From contig JAJUPC010000035.1 in NCBI GenBank assembly GCA_023614405.1, positions 620,001-684,000 of the forward strand: a stretch of 64,000 bases of DNA, written 5' to 3'. Shown here in pieces: positions 1 to 13,900 of this stretch. Each line of letters starts with the position of its first letter. Position 1 is the stretch's first letter. Below the pieces are notes generated by a model. The model made no database searches, had not been told where the DNA came from, and was given only the letters and a program-made list of their open reading frames with translations. The stretch is from Avena insularis. Lineage: Eukaryota; Streptophyta; Magnoliopsida; Poales; Poaceae. A program made the position numbers and the translations under genes.

Positions 1-2898
1 TCCCACAGAAGTCTCTCCTGGTGTGGCAAAATTGGTACTACGACCTCTTAGCGGTGTTCGACAAGGAAATCGCATTCATTAGATGCCCACATGAAAAGGA
101 ATGGACAGTCTTGCGCGACGACCATTGCAACGCCCCCGAATCGGGTCTATGCATATTTTAGCATTTCCCGCTAAAACCCGCATAGAAATGATTCAAAGAC
201 GCCCACTAGACACTTTCGTGTGGGTGAGATTTAATTACAAATAGTTACATCACAGTAGTTTACATCAGAGTCCACAAGAGCTTATATATAACAACGACTC
301 AGTGAATCAAGAATACATATGGTATAATTCAGAGAGAAAGCCAAAACTATATGAGTACGGTTAAGAACCAAATGGGACTAAGAGTCCTGAAGAATAGCCA
401 AGTGGTGTCGATAAATCTTGCCAAGGCCAAGCCAGAAGGGAAACCTTGCTAACGTCTTCAATCACGTACCTGTCAATCCAAAAGGGTGTCGGCAAAGGGC
501 AATGGACAATAGAAGAGAGCGGTCAGTACTAAAGCCAGTACGGCGAGACTAGAATTCAGCGGTCCTCGCCTACATAGGTGTGGTGGGCTTAGCGGCAGCA
601 AAGCTTGCACTATCTAACTTATAGAGACACGCTACAACTTTGGCTATCAGAGCGAGATAAGAGAGCGCTAAACGATAAATATAATATAACACCAAGCATA
701 ACCCATCCGAAGGATTCCCTCTCGAAGACCAAGACCAGTTGAGGAAATCCTCTTGCGAAACACACAGAATGGCAATTTTAGTTAAGTAATTGTTTAGTTG
801 ATAAGGCTAATTACTAATCATATTTCTAGAGGAAAAACATTAGTGGCGGTGTCTATGATCATGACACCGTACTCCTGAGACGTCCATAACCGTGGACACA
901 TGGCTTCTCGAAAAGATTTACCCTACAGGGATGCACTATTATACCCAAACGCATGCTCAACCCTTCAGGCACCATATTACGCGTGCCATCCGAATCTTAC
1001 AACAAGAATTGTCCCTTAACTACACGCGTATCCATAGGCATCATCCAACCAAGAGGCACGACGATTTCCAAGGAAGGCACAATGTTTGAGTCTATGGCCG
1101 GGCGATGATCGAAAGATAACTTATAGAGCTCCATCCCACCTCCGACAGATATCCCAATTTTATGCAATGCAAGCCATGGCCGTTCACCAAAAATATCAAC
1201 TTCGAAGACATATCCAACTCACCCGTGTACGAGAATATATTTTGCATATGCACCAAATGGAAACCAATTTTGTAACCCTCTGGATAAACGAATAGCGCCG
1301 GTAATAAAGGGGGATCCCAGAGGCCCTCACGTTTGGTTAGCACGATCAACTTAGAACTAGTATCATAGAACGAACGGGTTCTAGGTCAGCTCAAGCAGTT
1401 CCCAAAGATGGTCCCTGCCGGGGCTTTATCATTAGGTGAAACCATAACCATAACCAATATTACCAATTTAATTTATTATGTTATCAACCATAACCATATA
1501 TCACGGTTCACCTATGTGAGAGCGGGCAGAAGTAAAGCATACGCTACGACTTGCAAGGGCAAGGCTAGCTAGTCAAATAAGGCAATATGATAACCAGGGC
1601 AATATGGTAGAGCAGGTAAATAAAGGGACAATACTGAAGTATCGACAATAAGAATAGCAATAGATCAACAGAAGAAAGTAAAAAGGCTATAAATACAAAA
1701 TAGGTAGAAGGGGAAGAATGCTTGCCTGAGAAGATCAACCGAAGGCTCGACACAACTCGCATCCACTCATCGTCCTATCCGGTGAAGAAGCAAAACACTA
1801 GAAGAGGCAACAGATACAATATTTAATACTTTGGTGGAATATCCGGCATGTTTATGTTATGATGTATGACATAGAAATATGCAGTCCCACTTAGCAATAT
1901 TAAGTGGAACCGTGATCCCAACATTTAAATAGAAGGTTTAAGTTATTTAGCTATCCCCAAATTAAATGTTGAATTAGCAAGGCAAAACATGGCATCAGTC
2001 GCTACACAAATTTAAATGGAGTCAAGATAAGAGAAAATTAGCCCGCATATAGTCACTATATTTAATTATTAGGTGAATCGTCTATATAACCTAGAACAAT
2101 AAAATATGTATGCAATCAAATGATTTAATGTGCACAAAATAGATAACATTTTATATAAAATAGGACTAGGATCGGGGTCTTACGGTTCGTATTAGATAGA
2201 CAATAAGACTGTTTTCAGGTTGTTGTTTTCACCAGAATGAATTTTAGGAAGAAGAATCTTAGACGGAACATCTTGAGGACATTTTATCAAACATATGGCG
2301 AATGTGGTGATCAAGAATAGAGATAAAACTATATGCCGATAGACTGTTGTGCCCAAGCGGAACGAAAGAAATTATAAAATAATTGATTGTCAACCTGCAT
2401 ATAAAACGGCGGTCGCAGATCAGTCTTGGAACCAAATAGAGGCCACAATCAAAATTGGAGTGACGCACCGCTACGCGTGCAGAAGGGGGGTTGATGCAGG
2501 CTGTCCTCTGGCGCTGGCGCAGCGCTGGCTCTGACCCATGGCCAACATGACCAGCGTCTTAGGGCCCACGTCTTTGAGGGGCACATGATTGTATCCTCTC
2601 CTATACACATATGTATTTATGTTGGGCTAAAAGGAAAAAACCGGAAGCACGCCAGCAAACTAGCACATGACCAGCAATCGTGAGCATAGAATATGTTGAA
2701 ACGCTAGGCCTGTGAAACCCGAGCAATCGAGTTGATCTGTTCATATGTAACTTTTGTAGATTTGATGTAGGCCGCTCGCGGAATTCGGTGATTAGCACGT
2801 CGCCTACTAGTTTGGAACGAACCAAACGAAGGCAAACCCTAGTGCAAATGTGCTTTTCAGCAATGAAAATAGTGAAGACGGTGCTACGTAACAATATA

Positions 2899-3120
2899 CC
2901 CCCTCTGACCAAAATAAGTGACTTAGATTTATCTAGATTTACATGTATTTATATACTAAAGTATGTCAAGCTATTCGAAAAAATCATGAATAACTACTCT
3001 CTATGTCTTAAAATATATGTCACAAATTTGTTAAAATTTGGTTAAATCTAGATACTATTTAATACATAAATTCATTCAAATTTTGACAAACTGACGACAT
3101 CTATTTTCAAACAGAGTGAG
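2899..3120. mobile_element. Stowaway-type MITE (222 bp)
   Basis: The ends are inverted repeats: CCCCCTCTGACCAAA on the left pairs with AACAGAGTGAG on the right. TA dinucleotides sit on both sides (2897-2898 and 3121-3122). This is the size, the CTCCCTC-like terminus and the TA target of the Tc1/mariner-derived Stowaway MITEs common in grass genomes. It has no coding capacity. It is nested in the solo LTR. Confidence 0.85.
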
Positions 3121-3280
3121 TACATCATTTTCTTCCTAGAATAAGGACTTCTATTTTCATCAATTCAAAATAACGGTGTAATGGACCACTTTTATAATCA
3201 TAATTTGATTTATTATTATGATAAATTGCCAATTATCATTTTTACTTTGAAAAATTTCTACAATATTATTATAGTTAGTA

Positions 3281-3490
3281 CTCCCTCCATTTGGAATTAT
3301 AAGTCCCGCGCAGATAACTAGGTTGCTAATTTAAACAACAAAATATAAATAATATAGCATAAAAGTTATACCATTATAAATTTTAGAGGTTATATTTTCT
3401 AATGGTATAACTTTTGTGATATATAAGTTATATTTTATTGATCAAATTAACAACCTTGATATACGCGTAAGATCTATAATCGCGAGATTA
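3281..3490. mobile_element. Second palindromic Stowaway-like MITE, 3' end degraded
   Basis: It begins CTCCCTCCATTTGGAATTAT after TA at 3279-3280, a standard Stowaway terminus. The body is a hairpin: an AAAGTTATACCATTA stretch near 3361 is mirrored by TAATGGTATAACTTT near 3399, and outer arms around 3306-3340 pair with 3430-3470. The right terminus no longer mirrors the left, so the exact end is uncertain. Confidence 0.65.
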
Positions 3491-5445
3491 CAAGCTAAAA
3501 ATTCTTGGTTCTGCCCCTGACATATATTACCCTTAGGGCCCACTCATCATGTTCGCCCTAGGTACCCATAAAGTATAGAGCCGGACCTGCGCTGGCGGAG
3601 TTGACCTGTGGAGCAGATGGTGGCAGCGGACGGGTTGGTGCGGGGCTGCTGCAACTGAACCAAGAGCTCGATCTGATGGCGTGTGGAGCCGGATCGATGG
3701 GATCAGTATGGTGGAGGCCAAGGCAACAGGGGCAGCGCTAGGCTCAAGGCGGCAGCATGCGGGTGGGGTTGCGATTTGGGACACAAAATCCGAGTTCAAT
3801 CATGCAAGTGTGCGATCACCTGAGAGGAATTTTTTTAAGAAAGGAACCAAGCCCATCGTTGATTAATTGATGCAAAACACACGAGACAAGTAAAACCTAT
3901 ACGTGGACAAGGATTGAAGTCTGCTAGCTGATGAAGCAGGGAGAGCGCTGCCGCGGGCCAAGGGAGCTCTCGCTCAGCTTCTGCCAGCGATGTAGCGCAT
4001 GTACGCGGGCGAGAAGATCTAGACAGACCAGCGGCGACGGCAGGCTGCCGAGGAAAACAGAGGCGCACCGACAGTAGAATTTTGGAAAGGTATCGAGTAG
4101 AAAAATGGAGAAGATTTTAGGAGGGGAAGGGATTTTGTTCAGATCTAGATCTTAGAATTTTTTGGGATAGGGTTTGGAGGGGATTAAGGTATTTATAGTC
4201 TAAAGCTCACTAGATGAGACAAGTTTTTGGCTCAAACTTTAGACAGGCCTTTAGCTTAATTTTATTTTTAGTCAAATAAGAAAACCATTAAGGTCACGTA
4301 GCGGATCAAAAGTATTATTTTGTTTTAGTTTAAAAATAAGAAAAGGGAAATGGATTTAATAAAATCATAGGAATATTTTAGTAAAATAAAATAGGTTTTT
4401 AGCAAAATAGTTTACGTAAAAAATATGAATAAAATATACATGATGATGTCATGAGGATGCATAAAATAAAATAACAATCAATTTCTAATTTTTAATATTT
4501 CTGGGTGTTACAACCATCTGCGGCCGGAGAAGTATGTTGACGCGGTCTTCACCTCCAGCTACTATTCCGACACACCGAAACGCATTTACGCGGTCAGTGA
4601 ACCTAGTGGCGACATGCTTGTTTGGGAGCCGTTCACCTGGGATAGTCATGGTGTGATATAACATGTAAATTTCCATTCAAAATTATGCTTACTGACTGAA
4701 GGTAACACGCAGGTACACACATAGCCCCGCTCGTCATTTCAGCTCTGGTGATCAAAGATGCAGTAGTAAATGCTGATCTTGGATCATGGCGCCGGTTCCT
4801 TGCACCTCTCAGAGGTGATAGGAACCAGGATGCTGAACTCATGTGGATTTATATGAGCGGAGCAGTAAACAGCATTGGTGATACAATAGAACATATGGGG
4901 ACATAACTTTCTTCACACCAATTGCTATGGTGTCACATTTTCTCGAGGTCTGCATGTCCACCAAATACCCAGTATAACAGGTCTGGTGCAGAGTCGACAA
5001 TCTGAAGGGACAATCTATGTTTCTTGGGATCAACTACCCTTTCTTCGTCAGAACCCCTATAATTGTTGAACCTGTAACTCCTCAGGCAGTCCCGGCTTCT
5101 GATGCTGCTACTGGTGGTGGAGCTGACGAAGAACTAGCTGATGTTGCTCCTAGTGAAGCTAATGAAATACTTGCTAATGCTACTATTGGTGAAGCTAACG
5201 AAATACTTGCTGAGGCTGCTGTTGTAGTCCAGGAAGAACATGATGGTGTTGTTGTTGAGGTGCCAGCACTTCCACTGTTGATAGAAGACTGTGTGTTTGT
5301 TGCACACTCACGCGCCTACTATGTTGACACTCCAGATCTGACCTGGAGCCGAATCCACGTCGAGGGGAGGGGTCCTACCATTGGCTCATCAGTGAGGTCG
5401 TATAATTTGATAGAGAATGAGAGACAGCCAAACACAACATTCTGA

Positions 5446-6359
5446 TTCGTTCCGACGATACCACCAGATCTGGGGACCTGTGATCTAGTGCTCAACAACC
5501 GGCAGATCAGTTGAACCATTTTTCTTTATCTTTAGTTCCTTCCTAGTTATACGAAGTAAATACTTCTCTGGTCAAGACTCAGTTACTCTTATTTGTGCAA
5601 GAATGCTTTGCTTATTTGTGTAAGAACAAGTTAACACTATATGTGTAATAATAAATTATTTCTAATTGTGTTATATTCAGTGAAGCCCAGCTTTTTTTCC
5701 TACCTACAATAGCAGAATTGCAGCATAGAACAGACAAGGGACATGTGTATACCAGACATTTTTCTCAGGATAACAACCACTTCAAGTTAATTGCAGTTTC
5801 AAGTTTACTATCCAGGAAAGTAAGGTGTCACGATCATATAAAATAAATAGCTCATACAAACAGCTAGCAACACTGCCCACGGTGTTATTGTTATGAATGA
5901 TACATGGTGTACATATTTGAACACATCACTAGAGTGTGCCACCTATTGATGATTTATGACATGGATCTAACTTTTCTTCGCGTATTTGCATTCAATCGCT
6001 CATGGATTTGTTCCCATATTTTTGGCAATGTATAATGATCTCCACTCTCTTGGTAACATGCTTCGTCAATGAGCCCTTGTTGATGCAATGCAAAGTACAG
6101 TCTATGGTCTTCATCGTCATTCCATTTAGGTTCTCTCTTTTTCTTCATCAGGGAGCTACTAGTTTCAAATGAAAATCTAGTAAACAACATATCGTTACAT
6201 GTTCTTCTACCACAATCACAAGAAGAAAACTGGATGGAATTTCACCTTGTTGGCATTGTGACGAACGGAGTGGATGTGTCCTTGGGGTTCGGAGAGTAAG
6301 GCGTCATGGCCGTTGTGGATGCGACCACGGCGACGGCAAGCTCGGATTCTGGAGGAGGA
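5446..6359. other. Region 3' of the DUF295 remnant; small unplaced ORF
   Basis: This is AT-rich sequence after the DUF295 stop, with AATAATAAATT near 5648 as a possible polyadenylation signal. A minus-strand ORF at 5954-6190 (78 codons) reads KKREPKWNDDEDHRLYFALH and WEQIHERLNA. The spacing of W and acidic residues is faintly like a Myb/SANT-like domain, but I do not recognise the gene. The last bases (6355-6359, GAGGA) are the left target duplication of the next element, so the locus originally continued at 14676. Confidence 0.4.
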
Positions 6360-9300
6360 TGTAACACCCTCGGATCGGCCCTATGCAAGTATAGCGGTTC
6401 CTGCCAAACCCGCATAGAAAGGATTCAATGGCGCCCACCAGGAACTTTTGTGCGGGTGGAAAACGAAGTAATATCATTACACAATAGTCTTCAATGGAAC
6501 CCACAGAACATATATATATATATACAACACGACTCCAAGAGTCAAGAATACAGATATACAGTACAAAGATCCAAATCACCTTGAAAACGATACAACATCT
6601 GACTACGGACAAGATACAAATGGGGCTAAGAGCCCTGAAGAATAACCAATGGCGTTCATAACCCGTCCTAGGCTAAGCCGGAAGGTTAACCCTGCTAACG
6701 ACATCGAACTCAAACCTGTTTAACAAAAGAGGTGCCGATAAAGGGCAAGTGAAAAAGAGAGCGGTCAGTACTGAGGCCAGTACACGGCGAGTCTTAGAAT
6801 TCGGCGGCTCTCGCCTACATAGGTATGGTGGACTGAAGCGGCAGCGCAGCATGCACGAAACAACCCATAGAGAATCGATACAATTGTCGACTATCAGAGA
6901 GGGATAATAAAGACATATTCGGATCCAACCTGATACTAACACCAATCATACTCATCCTGGTGTTTCCCCCTCGAGACCAAACGAGGAAGTCGTACCGAGA
7001 AAACTCACACAATTGGAAGTTTGATCCATTCCATTATAGTTGCAGCAATTACTAGTCAGATATAGATAGCATGAGTCATCCCGATAACATAAGCAGTGGG
7101 AAGTTTTAGTTAACCATTCTATTATAGTTGCAATACTTACTAGTCAGATACATATACCATGAGACATTCAAAAATCCAGCAGTTGTTGGTACTTTTATTT
7201 AGCCATTATGTTGTACTAAAGCTGATTACTAGTCATTTTGAAGTCAAATTTATAGCACTACTTTAGTTATAGTTGTCTATGATCGAGATATTGTGCTCCA
7301 AGTCATCCATAACCGCGGACACGACTTTCAGAAAGTTTTACCCTACAGGGTGGCACAAATAGCAACACACGCATGATCAACCTCGGAAAAACTAAATGAA
7401 AACTCAACGAGGCATCACGAAAAAGAAATCGCAAGATTCATATAATATTTCAGGGGGGCCACCCCACCAAGCTACCCGCTACGGAGTTGGCCGGCTCCGA
7501 GACGGACCCAGAGGTTTGTGACGACAGCTGTAAACGACTGGGAACCCGAAAGTGTGACTGGGCTTATCGATACCATGAAAACGTGGCACGGGGTTCCAAA
7601 ATAGTACAGGCGCTCCACGCGCAATAGTAAATAAAGAAGTAAAGCATGGCATAATCATGGCATAAGTACAGGATAGTAATAAAGCCCCAAACTACTTTGT
7701 GGCCCCAAGAAATAAGATATGACTCAAGATCATGCTAAGGGGATTCATGGTCCCACATGCGGATAGTGTGAATAGTCAAGTAACAGGTATCAAGTACTCG
7801 GGGTCCTACGGGACACAAGTGGACGGTTAAAAACCAAATAACATCTATTGCCCACCTGTGCCTCTACATTATTTACCTACTTCAATTTTAGTTATTAAAC
7901 GGTAATTACAGCCATGATCATCTCCAACATTAAGCATGAGGCATTTCTTTAACAACTGTGGAACATCGATGACGCAAAGCAACACCTGCGCAAGCAACTA
8001 TGACTCGCAAAACCGACTATATACCAAACAATAGGTAACTAATAGGAGGTGTCCATGGCAATATAAAGGCTGCATGTAAGTATAAAAGGGTACAGAATCT
8101 ATAGCATCGCAGCACAGATAGCAATAGATCAACAGGAGGAAATAAAGACTAGAAATATAAAATAGGTAGAAAGAGGGAGAATGCTCGCCTAAAAACATTG
8201 ACGAAGGTTCATCCGAAGATCGAGTCGACACCCGCATCAGAGTCATCGGCCTAATCCGTGAAGAAGTAAAGCACTAGAGGAAACACCGGATGCAATATTT
8301 AATACTAAGGCAAAAGATTGAGCATGATGCATGTATGATGTATGACATGGAAAGGTGCGATGCAATTAGGACATATTAAGCGGAACCGGGGTCCCGACAT
8401 TTAATTAGATGGTTCAAGTTGTTTATCTACCCCGCATATTAAATGTTGTCTTAACAAGGAAAAATTATATCATCGGTTCGCTACTCAAATTAAATGGACC
8501 AACAATAGACTAGATTCGCCCACATATGGCCTCCATATTTAATTCTGAGATGAATCAGCATAAATCCCCCACACCACAAACATGTATGCATGTATGAACA
8601 ATTTAATATGCAACGACGTATATATCATTTAATAAAAAAGGCTCGGATTTGGGTCACACATTGGGGTTTGGCAAACTTGGGGGATCAGAGGGGGTTCGAG
8701 GATCTCCAGATCGGTCTTCGAATCTAGCTTCGGATCGGGCTTCGAGATCGGTCTTCGCATCCATGGACCGGGGGTCTTGGCGTCTTCGGTTCTAGGAAGA
8801 AGGCCTTGACGTGTTGAGGGTTCAGGTCGAAGAGCTTCGAGTATGGCGACATCGTCTTAAGGTTCCATGTCGAAGTGCTTAAGGTTTCCGGTTTTGATGA
8901 CGACGACAGAGTTGGCCGGGTGTCGGAATCTCCGAACAGAACTGCACAATCTTCACAGGGGAAAATCCCTCCCAGGTCACACCACCACTGCACGAGTTTC
9001 GGGAGCAACCTCCACCAAACATAAGAGGAGGATGTGGCCATCTGCCACCAAGTACATCAGAATCTGAATCAAACAAATGATACATGGAATGTGCGTGGCT
9101 CGGTATGCACGTGAAGGACAGGGACAACAAGGCTTCACTGGCAGGGACAGAGGACAGGAGGCTCGCGAGGGCACCATGGCACGCTGGAGGTGGCAGACAC
9201 GGAGGACGCGCGTCGGTCAAGGCCAGTGAGGAGGGACCGACAGTGGCAGCGCTCGCGAAGGATGCTGGCGGCCGGAAGTGGAGGCTGAGGGTGGACCTGG

Positions 9301-10075
9301 TGGTGGCGCCGGGCGAGGCAGACTCTGATGGCGCCCATGATATAGGAGGCAGCTTTGGTCGTTTTGGGAGAGAAGGAGGCGGCCGTGGCCTTGGCAGACA
9401 GTCGGGGCTCCGGTGGGGGAAGGAGGAAGGCAACAACACTTGGGAGTTAGGAAGAGCGGCGGTGGCCGTTGTCGAGCAGAGGGAGAGAGGCGACGGGGAT
9501 GGGTTCATGCGGCGGCGGGGTTTGTGGGAGGAACCAGACGGGAAGAGTTGAGAGGTGGGGAATCGAACAGGGTGGAGGCTCGCGATGGAGGCCTACAAGG
9601 TGGGGGCAAGGGGCGTTCGGGGTGGGACCAGGGTTCGATGGTGTGGGCATGTTCCGTCGGGTGTGGTGTGTGGCGTGAGTGGCTCGGGTCGATGGGGTGC
9701 AAACGTCTGGGTGGCGGCGGCTGCTGGGGGAGTGGGGAGGGTATGTTAGGGTTTGGGTTTTGGGTAGATGGCTAGGGTTTCAGCCGGCTGGGCCTTTTGG
9801 GCCTGGCCGGTTTAGGTCTAGATTTAGGTTTAGTATTTTGTAAAATATTTGTTTCTTTTGTTTTGTTTTAAATATTTTTAGCAAATACGTTTTAGTCAAA
9901 TAGTTTAGCAGACAATTATGATATTTTGTTTCGAAATAAGAAAAGGGTAATTTTAGAAAACAAAAACAGGCCTTTAGAAAATAGTTTTAGATAAACCATG
10001 CATGATGATATGACGATGCACAAAGTATTATTTAACACACGATTTTCTAGTAGTGGATTTTCCTGGGGTGGTACA
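6360..10075 (-). repeat. 3' LTR of the LARD-like element
   Basis: It runs TGTAACACCCTCGG to GGTGGTACA on the plus strand, 3716 bp. A GC-rich block at about 9080-9770 gives many overlapping open frames in both directions (arginine, glycine or proline rich). These reflect composition, not genes, because the partner LTR preserves the same block with different frame lengths. A pyrimidine-rich and AT-rich tail follows to the end. Confidence 0.88.
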
Positions 10076-10920
10076 ATTAAAAACCACTAACAAATATCTC
10101 GCCCTCGAGATCCGCCTCATGGTACGGGGGAAATGGCTGACGGTCTGAATCTTCTCGCTTCGTGCGGAACTTTGCGACACCACTAACAAAATTCTTGTTC
10201 CAGGTTAAAATCGGCGACACCACCAACAAGGGGGCGTCATTCACGTTCGTTAAGGGAACACTCTGGATAAACAAATGACGAAGTAAAAGGTAAGGACACC
10301 TCTAACTTCCATGGAAGGAGTAAAATTGCATCGATCCACCATTCGATGTCCAAGAGCGAATGATAATAGTAGTGGTATGGTCGCGACTCCATCCCGCACT
10401 CAAAGCATTACTCTATACACGAACAGACAGGTTATGCAACCAACCCTCGGAATTCAGACTGAAGATCTCGACAAACGAGGTTCGGAAGCAAGAAGTGATG
10501 CAGAGTCTTTATCGAATCTGATGGAGATGAGGTCGTCGCGTTGAAAACACCCAAAGATACAAAGAAAATATTTAGTGAATTTTTGGTCCACTAAAAGGTA
10601 CAACAGATGAAAACTTCATCGGATAGCATGAAGACCGGATGTCGAAGCACCATTACAAGAGGAAGGAAGCGAAACCCTAAAGGTACGACGGAAACCTAAC
10701 CACGAGAAATCCTGGACTCGTAGATAAGATAAGAGAGAAGATTCAAAACACGTGAAGGTAAGAAGAGCATAGCAGAGGGGTAAGGAGTAAAAGCATACAT
10801 AATCAGATCTATCCAACCAATTTTGCAAAATAGTTTTAACACTCTACAACGTTCGTTAGCTAGGTTATCCTATAAGCTGGACCAGTGGGGTATCGTAACT
10901 TCTAAGCTCTGATACCACTC
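10076..10920 (-). other. Short internal region of the LARD-like element
   Basis: It holds 845 bp between the two LTRs. I see no reading frame worth calling; the longest, 77 codons at 10311-10544 (+), resembles nothing I know. The minus-strand start carries the primer-binding site. The region next to the 3' LTR (10076-10125) is only weakly purine-rich on the minus strand, so the polypurine tract is not clear. Confidence 0.7.
10906..10917 (-). promoter_or_regulatory. Primer-binding site, tRNA-iMet type
   Basis: The minus strand reads TGGTATCAGAGC, the standard plant retrotransposon primer site complementary to the 3' end of initiator tRNA-Met. It starts 3 nt inside the 5' LTR end. Confidence 0.92.
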
Positions 10921-13900
10921 TGTAACACCCTCGGATCGGCCCTATGCAAGTGTAGCGGTTCCCGCCAAACCCGCATAGAAACGATTCAATGGCGCCCACC
11001 AGGCACTTGCGTGCGGGTGGAAAACGAAGTAATATCATTACACAATAGTCCTCGATGGAACCCACAGAACAAATATATGTATATATATACAACACGACTC
11101 CAAGAGTCAAGAATACAGATATACAGTACAAAGATCCAAATCACCTTGAAAACGATACAACATCCGACTACGGTCAAGATACAAATGGGGCTAAGAGCCC
11201 TGAAGAATAACCAATGGCGTCCATAACCCGGCCCAGGCCAAGCCGGAAGGTTAACCCTGCTAATGACGTCGAACTCAAACATGTTTAACAAAAGGGGTGC
11301 CGATAAAGGGCACATGAAAAAGAGAGCGGTCAGTACTAAGGCCAGTACACGGCGAGTCTTAGAATTCGGCGGCTCTCACCTACATAGGTATGGTGGACTG
11401 AAGCGGCATCGCAGCATGCATGAAACAACCTATAGAGACTCGATACAACTGTCGGCTATCAGAGAGGGATAAGAAAAACCTATTCGGATCCAACCTGATA
11501 ATATCAGTAATCATACCCATCCTAGTGTTTCCCCCTCGATACCAAACAAGGAAGTCGTACCGATAAAACTCACACAGTTGGCGGTTTTATCCATTCCATT
11601 ATAGTTGCAGCAATTACTAGTCAGATATAAATAGCATGAGTCATCCCGATAACATAAGCAGTGGGTAGTTTTAGTTAACCATTCTGTTATAGTTGCAATA
11701 CTTACTAGTCAGATACATATACCATGAGACATAAAACCCAGCAGTTGTTGGTACTTTTATTTAGCCATTCTGTTGTACTGAAGCTGATTACTAGTCATTT
11801 TAAAGTCAAATTTATAGCACTACTTTAGTTATAGTTGTCTATGATCGAGATACTGTGCTCCAAGTCGTCCATAACCGTGGACACGGATTTCAGAAAGTTT
11901 TACCCTGCAGGGGGGGCACAAATAGCAACACACGCATGATCAACCTCGGAAAAACCAAATGAAAACCAACGAGGCATCATGACAAAGAAATCGCAAGATT
12001 CATATAATATTTCAGGGGGGCATCCCACCAAGCTACCCGCTATGGAGTTAGCCGGCTCCAAGACATACCCAGAGGTTTGTGACGACGGCTGTAAACGACT
12101 GGGAACCTGAAAGTGTGACTGGGCTTGTCGATACCGCGAAAACATGGCACGAGGTTCCAAAACAGTACAGGCGCTCCACGCGCAATAGTAAATAAAGCAG
12201 TAAAGCATGGCATAATCATGGCATAAGTACAGGATAGTAATAAAGCCTCAAACTACTTTGTGGCACCAAGAAATAAGATATGACTCAAGCTCATGCTAAG
12301 GGGATTCATGGTCCCACATGCGGATAGTGCGAATAGTCAAGGAACAGGTATCAAGTACTCGGGGTCCTACGGGATACAAGTGGACGGTTAAAAACCAAAT
12401 AACATCTATTGCCCACATGTGCCTTTGCATTATTTATCTACTTCAATTTTAGTTATTAAACGGTAATTACAACAATGATCATCTCCAACATTAAGAATGA
12501 GGCATTTCTTCAACAACTGTGGAACATCGACGGCGCGAAGCAACACCCGCGCAAGCAACTACGACTCGCAAGACCGACTATCTACCAAAAAACAGGTAAT
12601 AGGAGGTGTCCATGGCAATATAGAGGCTGCATGGAAGTATAAAAGCGTACAGAATCTATAGCATCGCAACACAGATAGCAATAGATCAACAGGAGGAAAT
12701 AAAGACTAGAAATATAAAATAGGTAGAAAGAGGGAGAATGCTCGCCTAAAAACATTGACGAAGGTTCATCCGAAGATCGAGTCGACACTCGCATCAGATT
12801 CATCGGCCTAATCCGTGAAGAAGCAAAGCACTAGAGGAAACACCGGATGCACTATTTAATACTACGGCAAAAGATCTAGCATGATGCATGTATGATGTAT
12901 GAGATGGCAAGGTGCGATGCAATTAGGCCATATTAAGCGGAACCGGGATCCCGACATTTAATTAGATGGTTCAATTTGTTTATCTACCCCGCATTTTAAA
13001 TGTTGTCTTAACAAGGCAAAATTATATCATCGGTTCGCTACTCAAATTTAAATGGACCAATAATAGACTAGATTTTCCCACATATGGCCTCCATATTTAA
13101 TTGTGAGATGAATCAGCATAAGCCCCCAAACCACAAACATGTATGCATGTATGAACAATTTAATATGCAACTACGTATATATTATTTAATAAAAAAGGCT
13201 CGGATTTGCGTCACACATTGGGGTTCGGCGAACTTGGGGGCTCGTAGGGGTTTCGAGGATCTCCGGATCGGTCTTCGGATCTAGCTTCGTCTCGGGCTTC
13301 GGGATCGGGCTTCGGGATCGGTCTTCGCATCCGTGGACCGGGGGTCTTGGCGTCTTCGGTTTCAAGAAGAAGGCCTTGAAGTGTTGAGGGTTCGGGTCAA
13401 AGAGCTTCGAGTATGGCGACATCGTCTTAAGGTTCCCTGTCAAAGTACTTAAGGTTTCCGGTTTTGATGACGATGATAGAGTTGGCCGGGTGTCGGAATC
13501 TCCGAACAGAACTGCACAATCTTCATAGGGGAAAATCCCTCCTAGGTCACACCACCACTGCACCAGTTTCGGGAGCAACCTCCACCAAACATAAGAGGAG
13601 GATGTGGCCATCTGCCACCAAGTACATCAGAATCTGAATCAAACAGATGATACATGGCATGTGCATGTCTCGGTATGCACGTGAAGGACAGGGAGAACAA
13701 GGCTTCACTAGCAGGGACAGAGGACAGGAGGCTCATGGGGGCACCATGGCGCGCTGGAGAGCGACCACGGGGCCGACCTGTGGTGGGGAGGACGGCAGCT
13801 TGATCGAGGCCCAGTAGGGGCCAGCAATGACAGCGCTCGTGAAGGATGCTGGCGGCCGGAAGCGGAGGCAGAGGGAGGACCTGGTGGTGGCGCTGGGGCG

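Larger units (their letters stand above)
126..4512 (-). mobile_element. Solo LTR of the large-LTR (LARD-like) family
   Basis: The segment starts TGCAACGCCC and ends GGGTGTTACA. It is flanked by perfect 5-bp duplications ACCAT (121-125 and 4513-4517). Start, end and many internal stretches match the two LTRs at 6360-10075 and 10921-14670. For example, the block with the words AAATGGGACTAAGAGTCCTGAAGAATAGCC near 370-400 is shared in diverged form. There is no internal region, no primer-binding site and no second LTR, so this is what remains after LTR-LTR recombination. By family the orientation is minus. It is longer than its relatives (4.39 versus about 3.73 kb), partly because of MITEs at 2899-3120 and about 3281-3490. 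Short ORFs inside are not genes. Confidence 0.9.
1..5445 (+). pseudogene. F-box/DUF295-family gene remnant, split by a solo LTR
   Basis: Bases 3-125 read open in frame. After removal of the LTR at 126-4512 and one copy of the ACCAT duplication, the frame continues exactly at 4518. The joined piece has the pattern of the DUF295 beta-propeller-like domain of plant F-box proteins: a WTVLRDDH stretch, then YVDAVF and RIYAVSEPSG. A later part (about 4900-5445) continues the family pattern with VWCRVDNLKGQSMFLG and a C-terminal piece ending at the stop at 5443-5445. That part carries an acidic insert with a repeated SEANEILA/GEANEILA motif. The F-box itself would lie left of the window. The segment 4655-4900 may be intron or decayed exon. 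An in-frame TAA lies just before VWCRV (about 4974). Seen: frame continuity and motifs. Known: DUF295 proteins are a large, fast-changing F-box group in grasses, putative SCF ubiquitin-ligase adaptors. Inferred: this copy is dead. Confidence 0.7.
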
